Shown: piece after piece, positions 1 to 10,054 of the stretch | How the letters are laid out: every line of letters starts with the position of its first letter | Position numbering within the stretch: the stretch's first letter is position 1 | Origin: Mesodorylaimus sp. YZB2_4 | Lineage: Eukaryota; Nematoda; Enoplea; Dorylaimida; Dorylaimidae | NCBI GenBank assembly: GCA_030248295.1 | Contig: JASANH010001384.1 | Coordinates: 1-64,000, forward strand | Reading direction: 5' to 3' | Length of the DNA stretch: 64,000 nt | The notes under the pieces: model-generated | What the model was told of the DNA's origin: nothing | Seen by the model: the letters and a program-made list of their open reading frames with translations, nothing else | The model's database searches: none | Program-made: the position numbers and the translations under genes

Positions 1-880
1 ACAAAAACATTTGACATTGTCGTCAAGCAATCGCCTTCAATCGGCGAACATAGTCCTTTCTCTATCAAGGGTGGAATGATCCAGAAAGTACACAGATCAA
101 GCATCAATGCAAAAGCTAATGCCGAAAACTGAATCATCAAGGCTCTTTCTCTGTAAGTTGAGTATCACTTACAGAGTCGCCTTGCTGATGCACCTTTCTG
201 CCAGTCTTACTAATTTGGACCAGGATAACAGCATTGCAAAATATGATATATGCTGACTGGATGTTGGAAATCCAAAAATCAGCCCAAGATGCCAAATTGG
301 AGCACGTTGACTCGGTTACATCGCAAGTATTAACCCAGCCGAAACTGTAAGGGAGATATTTGCAGCCGCAAATCTCTTCTTAAATCGGGATTGACAAAGT
401 GATCAAAAAGCTCGTAATAACCAGAAAAGTAATTACTTTAGGTGAGAATATTTGACTGGATGATAATGGCCACTTGATCGCAATCAACCTGGCAGTCGCT
501 ATCAGTACCATGTGGGCCAGAAGAAGAAACCATGTATAATTATAAACCAGCCCGGCCATTCGACGGACCCATACCGCAGCTTCTTCCATATCTGCCCCCA
601 TTTCTGTGCTTCTCGACATCAGGGCAGGAGTTGTGTAAACGAGGATGAAGAAATTGCTAACACAGTCTGGAATGGCTAAGGAGATGGTGAAGGAATAAAA
701 TGGATTCTTGAATCGATACCAATTTTTTATGATGATATAGCTATAAAGAGCATAGCCGATAATGCCCGCCAGACTTAGAAGGATAAGTACAGCAGCTACT
801 GATGCTCGAAACGATATTGAGATCGGCGATGGTGGTTCCAACTCGCTGGAATTTGTGTCGTTGGTAATTTGATTCGCCAT
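1..880 (-). pseudogene. Srx-like serpentine chemoreceptor GPCR, interrupted and cut by the window edge
   Basis: A seven-transmembrane receptor running off the left edge. From ATG at 880 the frame encodes a short glycosylatable N-terminus (NDTNSS), TM1, a NPFYSF motif before TM2, TM3 ending TARLIAIKWPL, and TM4. It then meets an in-frame TAA at 380-382. Directly after that stop the same frame continues with receptor-like sequence (CKYLPYSFGW, a cysteine-rich loop, TM5), so the stop interrupts a formerly longer protein. At about 140-180 the frame changes. Either there is a 1-base shift, or a 44-base intron (GTAAGT to TTCAG) restores the frame into TM6-TM7 (FSALAFALMLDLCTFW). The order and motifs resemble the nematode Srx class, whose members are mostly putative chemoreceptors. 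Read as a pseudogene; an assembly error at the TAA is the main alternative. Confidence 0.72.
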
Positions 881-1600
881 ACTACGCAATATTCTGAGAA
901 TGAAGGAAATTAGAATTGATTAATTAATTAGGAACAGATCTTGTTTTAGCAAATAAAGTCGATCGGTTAGCCTGCGATCCTTTCTCTTTTTTTGGTCGTT
1001 TGGGAAGGAAGCTGGAACAGTCGAGAGAATGGATGAGTTACTAGCCAATAAACTGTGGATGGCATTCGCGACGGAGTCCTGATGCTCTCTTAGACGGTGT
1101 ACTTCAGTATATGAAGCTGCCTGCCGACCTGCCGCTTAAAGCCTCGCCTTCGATTTATGTTCGAAGCATCACTTCGGCATCGCCATCCGCAAATATGCTT
1201 TTCAAATTATCTTCTTTAGAAAATTTTTCCCGCACACTCAGAAGGGCAAAAGTCCGTGTTCGACAAGCAGATTAACAGGTTAGCAGCTGCCTTCAACGGG
1301 CAGCCTCTGATGAGACAGTTTCTCATTTAGAGTGGGACTGATGATTTTTTATTAAATTTCTCACTTTTTATTTTTCTGAGTTCCGAACTTATAATCGTTT
1401 CTTACACAACTACAAATTTGTTGTGATAAGACAAGTAAAATGCCGATGTCGTCTGCAACCTGCAACTGTACTTGCCTAGCTAAATGCCAGAGGCAGTGAG
1501 GGAAGGTATGAAAAAGAGAAAAAAAGAAAAGTTCTGAAGCCCAAAGAGCTGAACATACTGTGTTTGGCTCCGGGCCGAGACTTTCCAAGTTTCATTCCCA
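881..1600. other. Intergenic, no gene seen
   Basis: Upstream side of the GPCR relic. It holds an AT-rich stretch with tandem TTAATTAATTAG near 915-930. The only open frames are short ones that look like chance. I see no homology or splice structure here. Confidence 0.5.
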
Positions 1601-1611
1601 TGGAAAATTAC

Positions 1612-1618
1612 TATATAA
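1612..1618 (+). promoter_or_regulatory. TATA box (TATATAA)
   Basis: A consensus TATATAAG lies 50 bases upstream of a double ATG (1668 and 1671). That spacing would put a start site near 1640 and leave a short leader. It is the clearest TATA-type core promoter I found. What it drives is uncertain; see the candidate gene at 1668-2042. Confidence 0.4.
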
Positions 1619-1667
1619 GAGAGCACACTAGGCGATCGACGAGCTCACATATTATCGACAAATCAAA

Positions 1668-2042
1668 ATGATGCGGCCAATAGGCAAGTTATTTTTAATA
1701 TCGTGACACAGATAATGAAAGCTTTAAAAGAATTATCATTCCAAAAAGTTTATTTTTCACTTCTACCATCTCGGCTCTCCTTCAGAAAAACGTAAGTCTG
1801 AGTACGAAGATGTTTACAATAGACACAAAAACTTTATTTGCTGCCTCTTCGCCTTTGTGGACTCATATTTCACAGTACTAGGTCCACGCTTTAGAAGGTG
1901 TTTTTATCGAAATCTGTATGCATGGGGGGGATCTCCCCTTTTTAGGCGTGTATTTGCAGCAAAGCTGTCGTGCAAGTTACGAGTTACAGAACTGTCAGCC
2001 ACCAGGACAAAATCAGTCCTCCACTCAATTAAAAATGGGTGA
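1668..2042 (+). CDS. Candidate small two-exon gene with a GC-AG intron
   Basis: Uncertain gene call. A 16-base first exon (ATGATGCGGCCAATAG, 1668-1683) is followed by a GC donor (GCAAGT). After 102 bases comes a pyrimidine-rich acceptor (CTCTCCTTCAG) at 1785. Joining in phase 1 opens a frame from 1786 to a stop at 2040-2042, about 90 residues in all. The predicted protein is basic (KRKSEYEDVYNRHKN, then arginine-rich), with a hydrophobic patch (FICCLFAFV) and no family I recognise. Support is the TATA box just upstream and the frame-consistent join. Against it are the non-canonical donor, the lack of homology and a second overlapping open frame at 1918-2157. Confidence 0.25.
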
Positions 2043-2517
2043 CTATGCCCTGATTTTGTCGATAAAAGGACGGCGTTTATCCTACTGGCTAAAAGAAAAC
2101 ATATCATGCGCCGAGGGCTGGACTAAGCCCTTATTGCTATCCTTTTTTGCCCACTAGGCTACTTTCTTTACTGTACGTATCTTTCATCGAAGGCCCAGTC
2201 TTCGGCTTACAAGTTTGTCAATATTTTTTAATACTATTTTTTCTAGACACGGCTTGGTATCAGTTTATACACAGATACCAAGTCAGCCTTCTTCGCACTG
2301 TGCTGCTCTTCGTACTGTATCCTTTTTGCACTGTTCTGTATGTGCGCAGTTTTCATTCATCTTTAAAGATGTTCTTTTAATGATCATGTTTGTTTGTCCT
2401 GTGTTCTGTCAGCTGATTGTGGCAAGAGGTAAGATGGGCCGACACACGCGCTTAGGTAGATGTAAGACAGAGAAACCACGGCGCATGGCAGATGTGGCGC
2501 AAGGCGACAGGTACACT

Positions 2518-2925
2518 GAGCGGCCGCAATGGTGCGGTGCGGCGGTTCGGAATTGGTCCACCCGTATTGCTGAGTAGCATCATCCCGGGTTCAGTTCCCG
2601 GGGATGGAGGTCAGTTTGCGAACCATAAACCCTCTCTGACCTTGCACGCCAGGCCGTGGGTGATTCACCTAGTACCGCCGAGGAGCTCTGAGGGGAGAGA
2701 CGGAAGCAATACAATTAGACAGTCTCGGCTGTCGAACTCTGACAGGGTTCACAGCCCGCCCGCCATCGTCCGAGGAAGTTGGAGTCCTGTCCAGGATGCC
2801 CTTCCCTAGTGGAGACACGCAGAGGAAGGCTGCTGTGTGTGCTGGTATCCGCACAACCCTATTTATAAAGTTTGACTGCTGGCTGACTGCAGGCAAAACA
2901 TGCTTCGGCTTAAAAACCTGCGCGA
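2518..2925 (+). repeat. tRNA-derived SINE, copy 1
   Basis: The 5' head is tRNA-like. A GC-rich A-box region (GGCCGCAATGGTGCGGTGCGG) is followed about 60 bases later by a B box, GGTTCAGTTCC. The body reads GAGGTCAG..CCATAAACCCTC..TGACC..GCCAGGCCGTGGGTGA, then CCCGCCCGCCATCGTC, GAGGAAGT and CAGGATGCCCT. It ends near TGCTTCGGCTTAAAAA. The same body recurs in the same order at 35816-36180 and 58905-59295 on the other strand, which is what identifies it as an interspersed element. Ends are approximate. Confidence 0.8.
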
Positions 2926-3029
2926 CCGCAGAATTCTGACATAGCTCAAGGAAAGGGGGCACAAAACAGGGTTTAGACCAGTTGCGTAGTGATGGGAATG
3001 TGGGCTCAAAACCAGGAATCATGAGCAGG

Positions 3030-3340
3030 CGCTGCACACGATGGGAATGAAAATGCTACGATGGACACTGTGCAAAGATGAGCCGTGTAGTGAACACGGG
3101 GTATACTGTACTGCTCGAAGGTACTCGGAATCGCATCCATAAACGACAAGAGGATGGAATCGCGACTGATCCTGATACGGTATGAGCATGTGATGCGCAG
3201 AGACCCACACCCAGACTCGTATAGTGATGGAATTCAAGTCCTAGAATGAAACGACCGCTGGGCCGGCCAAAGAAACGGTGGCAGGACACTCTCTGAGAAG
3301 ACATGAATGAAGAAAGTGAATGTAAATCCAAAAGACGCAA
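3030..3340 (+). mobile_element. LINE reverse-transcriptase 3' end, decayed
   Basis: Reading across frames gives the C-terminal signature of non-LTR retrotransposon ORF2: MLRWTLCKD, then RNRIHKRQ, then YEHVMRRDPHPDS, then KRPLGRPKKRWQDTL and EDMNEE. This matches the typical RWxGHVxR ... RPxGRPxxRWxDxxxxD pattern at the end of many LINE polymerases. At least two frameshifts and internal stops separate the blocks, so it is dead. It sits just downstream of SINE copy 1. Only about the last 100 residues are present; no endonuclease or YxDD region is nearby. Confidence 0.72.
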
Positions 3341-3412
3341 CAGGCTGGAAAAAATGCATAAAAGCGGACTCCGCACCAAGGCAGGACTACACACTAAGAA
3401 AATGATGGTCAA

Positions 3413-3986
3413 TCACTATCAAAAAAATCTATAAAATCGATGGTATACAATCTGCAATATTAGTATTTTTAAATAGTAGTACGGTTTTCGAATAATCGAC
3501 TCATTCAAATATCAGAATGAACATAATCAATACCCGATAACTTCTATTTATGGTGCCTGATTATTGATTCGCCAAGGTTATAATTTCCAAAAAGGAAAAG
3601 TGAGCTCTTCATAAAATGTGATGCCGATTTAATTTTTCTGGCAGGATCTCTCCTTCTACCATTAAATTCGCTCACTTTCGACCTTGATTTTGTCAGCTAT
3701 TTGAAACGTCTGACGAGTAAGAAGCTGTTTTATTCAAAAATCCATGCTGGATGGCCAAGAAAAACTGCAACTAGAGTGACGATTTGTAAAGTTAACAGGA
3801 CGGTTATCGGAATATTCACAAAATCACAAGCCACGATCAGCCAGCTTTATTTGTTCTAGCCTAGATAACATCAGTAATAAATCCCTCTAAATTATAACAG
3901 CAACACTTTACTTTAATTGGGTACTATATAAATTCTTTGAAAAATATACATCTCGTTTTACACTCAAGGTAAATATCAACTGCAAA
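3413..3986. other. Intergenic, 3' flank of the phosphatase gene
   Basis: AT-rich. A TTTATT (AATAAA on the minus strand) near 3846-3852 lies about 140 bases past the phosphatase stop and could be its polyadenylation signal. Nothing else seen. Confidence 0.35.
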
Positions 3987-6170
3987 CTAGGCTTTGTCAG
4001 AATGGTGTGCATTCAGCAAACGCCAGTCATACGAAGCGTTTCCTTGATGTTGGAACGGCAAGATCGGAGGTTCGGCCACACGAAATGTACGTGATGCCAC
4101 GTCTTCCACAGCGGAAGCCATGGCCAAATATGGAGTTTGATGTAATATGGAATAAAACTCTTGCTGAGTCCTGACCGCCCCACCGCAGATTTGTCTCGTG
4201 CATGTGTCCAATGATGCCCCGTGGGCGACCAATAAGATAACGCAATCTGAAGAAGTCAGCAGATAACAGATCGGAACAGTGACACAAATATATACATACT
4301 GTACAGCACTGTATAAATAATAGATGGTAGGGATATACAGTGTATATCTCTGTTATTACAGAAAACCTGGTGAAACGACAGGTTTATCCATATATGTATA
4401 AACAGCATATACTGTACACACTCACTCCTGTTTACAAACCTGTTTGAAAACTTATTTGTATATCCGTATGTACAGTATATGCGGGTGTGCAGACATTTAC
4501 AATTATATACATACGACACACAAATCTTTAAAAATGTGACTGTTCTCGCTTACCCTCTGGGTGCCTCTCCAGGACATGCTGCACGACTTTATACGACCGA
4601 TTGTAATAATCAAATAAACTTTCGCTAGCCGTTATTTCACTACGGGCGATAACTGGTTTATAATGCACATTGACTGGGTACCCCTGTGACGCATATTCGT
4701 CAGATGTCATCCAGGTTGGCAACTTCGGGCGGAACCATGCACCCCATTCGAACAGACCAGGTTCAATATTGAACGAAACATTCTGACTCTGACTTTGCAT
4801 GCCTAAAAGGCGAGTAATCTGAAAACGCGGAGGTGGCTTTACTTTTGAGTAAGAAATAAGTACCTTTCAAAACGCCAACGCATGTCTGCACAGATCGATA
4901 AGCCGGTGAGACATAGACGTGAGTCGGTTTCATGCCAGCTTCTTTCAATGCACGACCTGAAAACGAGGAAATACATTGCGTCAGAAGATGTAGCATTGAT
5001 AAGACACATGTGATCTGCTGCTGATAAGGCGATGCCAAGAATGTTATGAATGAAATGCCAGCGCGTAGTACGCTTTTTTCAGATACACCAGAAAAAACCT
5101 GTTCATTTAGGGCTGATCTTCAACGCCGTTGGACATCTGATCATCAGCCAGCAGTCAGCAAATCACACTTGTCTGTCGGCGGATATATGCTAAATTTCTT
5201 TTTGTTATTGATACTGACTGTGAGTATACAAAAAGACTTCAGACTGATATGGTGCTGTCTAGCTACGAATTCAATGTTGTCCATGTCGAAGAATAAAAAA
5301 TCAGCTTCTTTCAAGAGCTTGTTTTTCTAAGACGTGCTGCAAATTTTTAATTCGCCCTCAATTTAATTGCAAATTTTTTAAAATTAGTGTTCCCGTCAAA
5401 GAGATCCCATCTCGGACCTATTTCAAATTTCCCCAGATATTCTTAGTGCAAGGTATGAATTTCCAGTCAATCCATGCTGCAAAAAGTCATTTTAAAAAAC
5501 CTCTGGCACTAATGTAATGTGTGTAGCGCGGTTGTTGCATTCGCTTACCAGTCAATTTGGCTTGTAAATAACCAATCTCAGTCAACGGTGTGTCAGTGGC
5601 ATAAGCCAGGAATCCATCCTTCCTATTGGGCAAAGTGCGTGGCATGTTGATATTGAAGCGTTTATATCGTCCTTGTGCATCGAAAGCTCTCGATACCCAG
5701 CTATCGTGAGAAATATTGAAGGTGAAATCAACACGTTCGCCGTGTCTAATAATCAAAAGTCGACGTCCTTTATTGCTAGCATTCACGGGTGCGGTACTGC
5801 CAGCAGCACTCGCGGCTCCGCTACTTCGCAAGACCGCTGCTGACGCCACCATTGCAGGGTGTGATGTAGCTGATGCGCTCATGAGAGATGTGGACATGGC
5901 TCCACCACCAGGGCCACTGGAATGATGGTGGCTGTGATGACCATGACCGTGATGGTGATGATGGCCCGTGGCGGCACTGGTCGAATTAGCTAAGTTGGCT
6001 GAAAACGGCGCTGTGCCGATCGGTGGTGCCATTCGTTCACTCTGGTGTTGCGAACGAGTTCGATTATGTTCAATCGTGGATATAGAATTGATATTATTTT
6101 GATAGACGGATGAACTTGTCGCGCTTGAGGCAGTGGTGGTGGCGGCGACTGGTCGTACCGACGTGTTCAT
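3987..6170 (-). CDS. UBASH3: UBASH3/TULA-like histidine phosphatase, 4 exons, 407 aa
   Basis: Exons on the minus strand: 6170-5549, 4956-4864, 4802-4554 and 4246-3987. All junctions are phase 1 with GT-AG ends. The product is a two-histidine phosphatase (phosphoglycerate-mutase fold). It shows RHGERVD at residues 142-148 with catalytic H143, SPAYRSVQT at 224-232, EPGLFEW at 252-258 and the second catalytic histidine in LLVAHG (H330). These are the signature blocks of the UBASH3 (TULA/Sts) group, which in vertebrates dephosphorylates tyrosine-phosphorylated signalling proteins. The N-terminal 134 residues are low complexity: Ser/Ala/Thr-rich, with a histidine-rich run around 70-83. No UBA, 2H-phosphoesterase or SH3 domain is seen, unlike vertebrate UBASH3. 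The start is the first ATG; the frame opens upstream with a TTG only. An undetected upstream exon is possible. Confidence 0.92.
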
Positions 6171-7590
6171 AGTTCTGTCAGAGGCAAAAGTAGAAAGGTT
6201 CAATTATAACAGAGTACAATGTGCATTTCATTCACATTTCGTCAGTAATAGTAGCGCGATCCATGTTCTGCACAGTCCTGCCCTGCCCATCATTACTGTC
6301 GGTGCCCCTACTACGACATTGTATACACCAGACTAGGTACAATTCGGGCAGCCGTTGGCTGGTGTAGACGCGTGCCTCTTCACGACAATCACACAATTCG
6401 CCTATTTCAAGTTGGCCAACGACAAAAACCAACAATGACAGGTGTAACGCCAATGACTGGTACCTCGAACTGTGCAATACTATTCGTTGTACAGTTCAAG
6501 AAATTTAAAAAGAACTTAAAAATTTTCTTCAGTCGCCTGCTCTTAGCAAGAAATAGGCCAAAAGTTGGTCAAGGGCGCGAGTGTGTCAAAATTACACGTC
6601 GACTACTCATCATAGGTACATGTGGTAAGGATAGTGGCCAGATGGTGGTCAGCCTAGATTCGCGTAAATGTAGAAGAGATGACAAATGAGCGTAATTTTT
6701 CGGGAATAGAAAAAGTAGGACATCGTGAGCACTCCAGTTTATCGAAAATTACCAACTAATAGACTTCAATCATTGCTGAATAATGGCCAGCGACAATTTA
6801 GAACCTCTGAAAACTGACTTGAGCTAACTTTATGCCCAAGACATACAGCTAATGAGTTTAAATTTTTCTGGAATAAGTTTTTCGTATCAAACGTAAAAAA
6901 TGTGCATTTTTAAGGAAAAATGCTAATAAAATTTTTTAAACGCAATAACAAAAAAAATTTTCTTGACTTGGCAAAACTCAAAGTTTCTTTAAAAAAATTT
7001 AAAAGGTTTATATCCCCTGAACTGACGCTTAAAAGCTATACAGTTTAAGAAAACCGCCACACTCCCAGAAAAACTTCTGTCAAATGACAGGCCTGTGAAG
7101 CACCTGAGCGAAATAACAAACTCATTGAGGTACAAAACCCGCCTTTTCACAAACCAAAGCAGTTTTAACCAGTTTCTTCAGATCTTCGCGGGGGCGGGAC
7201 AGTAGCAGGATACGCACGGGCGTTGCGCTTGTTGACTAGTGCCATATGTTGTGAGGAGCCTAAAACGGAAGTGGAACGCTATGGCGGGAAAATTTGAATG
7301 CTTGAAGAGCTAGCCACAAAGAGTGTAAGTAAATTTAGACACTGAACTTTAAGGCAGCCTTGCCAATCCTGAGGCTAGGGAGCTTCCCTGAGAATGGTCT
7401 CCTGGGCCGGAGTGCACGTAGTAATAGTCAGTTGTTCCTGCAGTCTTTCTGACCAGTTTGAAACTGTAAAAAAGCATATTTGATCTTTTCTTTATACGGC
7501 TCGTTTTAGGTAATACATAGCTTCTAACAATTTTAGTAGTTTGTATCTTATAGATCATATATTTCAATCAGACTCTTTTTGCTGCCAGTT
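6171..7590. other. Intergenic, phosphatase 5' flank to channel A 3' flank
   Basis: The left part is the likely promoter and leader of the phosphatase gene. The middle (6830-7070) is very A/T-rich with poly-A stretches. Open frames here (for example 6372-6689 plus) show no family motif. No gene supported. Confidence 0.4.
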
Positions 7591-10054
7591 CTACTTTTTT
7601 ATATTGTTCACCAGAGTCACTTCATTATCAGCCCGATCTAGACAGCAACAAAACCAAATGTACACGATCTCGAAAAATGACATTAGGCTAGCCCCGAGCC
7701 AAAGTCCGATCAGTCCACCCCACTGACCAATAATTGATTCCGCAGTGTACATTTGAATTTCTTCGAACAAGACCACTTCGTCTGGTGCTGGCCACTCGAC
7801 AGCGAACGTAGATAATTCTGGCGGCTCGTCATTCGATATGACGCCCTTATTCAGTTGATATCGAACAGCTAATTCCTTACAAGGGTGCAGACATTTCAAA
7901 TCTTCGCAACGTTGCGCATCCTGTATAATGGAGTTTTTTATGGAAATATTTGAAATTTCGTGCTCCTGTGGCAAGCGATCTGAAAGATGTGACAAAATGT
8001 AATTAGGGTTCAAATAGATCACATTTTTACCTACTTGGACTTGCTCTAGTAATATTCTGACCAGTCTTATTAACCACAAATATTCCTGCTGAACAAGGGA
8101 TTCCACGCGGATAGTAATCCAATAAAGCGTATCTAACATCTGCCGGTCGAACACAAGACTTTGGATAATATTTTGTTATCGCCTCCAGAGAGCACACTTC
8201 CTTGCACGAGTACTCATCGTATTTTTTGTAATGAAGTTGGTCAAAATTGTGGCAACGCTTTTTCTGCAAGTTCAAGTGAAAATGGGCTGTAATGTCAAAA
8301 CTTAATTTGAATTTATCTCCCCTATACAACGGGAAATTATCATTCAAGATTTCGTAACTGAAAAGCACAACATGAATTACATGTTTGCCCAGCTGAGAAA
8401 GTGACCAGTTTAGACTAAGGTAATATGGAGAGGGCACGAATGGGTTCCAATTGCTGGGCAAATAAGTCGACTCGATAATCGAGTATTGGTGAAGCGGTTC
8501 GAGTAAGTAATACGTGAATGGGTGCCAGATCACTCGACGACTAATCGCTAGCGACGCCGGTCCGATGCTGCTGTTGTGCACTGAAATCAAACACGTCTCT
8601 TTGATTTCACGCAATGCGGCGGGACTTATTATTTGATAGCTGCGGTGTTTTACCCGTCAGTACGCCGTTTGCATGTTTAGTAGGACAACATGTTTCCTTG
8701 TACATCAATTCTATAATTCACAAAGTTCTAGCAGGACTTCTGGTAGACCCAACCCAGAGCTAGCAAAATGAGAAAAATGATCCAGCTACTGGCCATGTTC
8801 ATGTTTTACCACATCAGCAAACGCTTATGCGCACTCGAGGGTGAAGGGACACATTTCACACGAAATGATTTACCGGCACGCGGGTCGAACACTCGCCCGT
8901 AACTGCGCTCCTGGGTACTGTTTCACCAAAAACCATTTACCCATGATAATAGATAGGTAGTACCCGTGGTGAAACCGTCCCCTGGCGTGAGAGGCAAACG
9001 CCTAACCCACCAGGCCAAGAGGCCGGCAAATATGGGCATATGGGGCGATAGCGTGCAGAGTACCGAACGGAAGTATGCAGACGGCGGTTCGTGCGGGCAA
9101 AATACGTTTTCACGAGTTATCGGACTTTGCATTTTCGAAACTGGTCGGGAACTGGACTTTAGTGATATTAATCGGCAAAAATCCATGTTTTATCTTGCAG
9201 CGAACTCGGCACCCAACCAAGCAGAAATGAATGTATATGTAATTGATAATGCCCCTTGCTACCGACGTATGTTTGATAGGTTTGATTTAAAAAATGGAAA
9301 AGCCGCAAAATTTAACATTTGGGGAACTTTGAAAAATTTAGGACCCTGAATGAGTTCCGACTCTTAAAATTCGATATCTTGTTAAGAACTATTTTTGGTC
9401 GATGGAACCTCCGTCTGCACTCCTCCGTTAAGACACCTCTATTTGGGGGTGGGGGGGTCTCTAGGGTCAACTCAGGAAGTCACATTTTTTAACCCGACAC
9501 TTTTTGGCCGATTAGGTCGAGTCTACCCTGTTTTATAGAATGTGATGCCTGAGTGCACCAACCGTACCAAGCCATGGCCCTGCATCAAACATGAACGGTT
9601 CGACCACTTGAGCCCAGGTGACGTTATATTTGTTTAAATAATCGTGAAACAAAGTTTGCGCTGATTCGATATCGAATTGATCGACCTCACTTGGCACATA
9701 AGTAACGGGCTCGATGAAAGATCTTGCATAAAGTAGTGCTTCTGGACTCAAATCTGGAAGCATAGTCGAGGTTTGCCTGTCCGATCTAATCAACAAGTTG
9801 GTTGGAATTCCGATCATGACTCGAGGGGTGGGATACGGCTCATCCAGTGTGGTCACTTTCGTTACAGTGCTTTCCTTCATATACAATTCCACCATTTCGA
9901 ATGTTTGGTACGTCAGGGCACCAAATGAAGCAATGATGATCAACGTCCACATGATTTTGCCCACCGTCGATGACGAGTTATTTAATTCGCGGACTCCATG
10001 AAAGGAAGTTCTTTCGGCGAACTTGTTCCAGCGTGTATTAATGAAGGCTTTCAT
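7591..10054 (-). CDS. DEG/ENaC sodium channel A, 3 exons, 473 aa
   Basis: Exons: 10054-9568, 8580-8035 and 7979-7591. Both junctions are phase 1; introns are 987 and 55 bases. The protein is an amiloride-sensitive-type (degenerin/ENaC/ASIC) subunit. It has a short cytosolic N-terminus with the gating motif FHG (H19 G20), TM1 at about 34-56, a cysteine-containing extracellular domain (CHNFDQLHYKKYDEYSCKE, later CLHPCKEL), and TM2 with the selectivity-filter triplet GAS at 440-442 (GLWLGASLMSFFE). A CCC tract follows TM2 at 455-457. At 473 residues it is compact for the family. Such channels are trimers passing Na+; gating ligand unknown. ATG 10054 was chosen because the upstream frame start is GTG and ATG aligns with copy F. 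Intron 1 holds transposon debris. Confidence 0.95.
8930..9035 (-). repeat. Possible tRNA-like SINE head in intron 1 of channel A
   Basis: The minus strand reads TGGTGGGTTAGGCGTTTGCC followed by ACGGTTTCACCACGG. This resembles a tRNA A box plus a weak B box, and its GGCTAGGCGTTTG-type head resembles SINE copy 3 at 59.3 kb. I could not match the SINE body here, so this is only a weak call. Confidence 0.25.
9180..9349 (+). mobile_element. Possible DDE-transposase fragment in intron 1 of channel A
   Basis: The open frame 8966-9349 ends in a segment reading MNVYVIDNAPCYRRMFDRF. A hydrophobic strand followed by DNAPxxR is the hallmark around the second catalytic aspartate of Tc1/pogo-type DDE transposases. 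No flanking catalytic residues or inverted repeats could be tied to it. It lies on the opposite strand to the host gene. Confidence 0.3.

Noticed and set aside
2518-2610. A tRNA gene from the A-box and B-box match
   Set aside because: No foldable acceptor stem or anticodon arm, and the same sequence continues into a repeated SINE body at other sites.
5716-5925. Open frame on the plus strand across the phosphatase first exon
   Set aside because: Antisense shadow of the Ser/Ala/His-rich coding exon of the UBASH3-like gene, whose catalytic motifs fix the other strand as coding.
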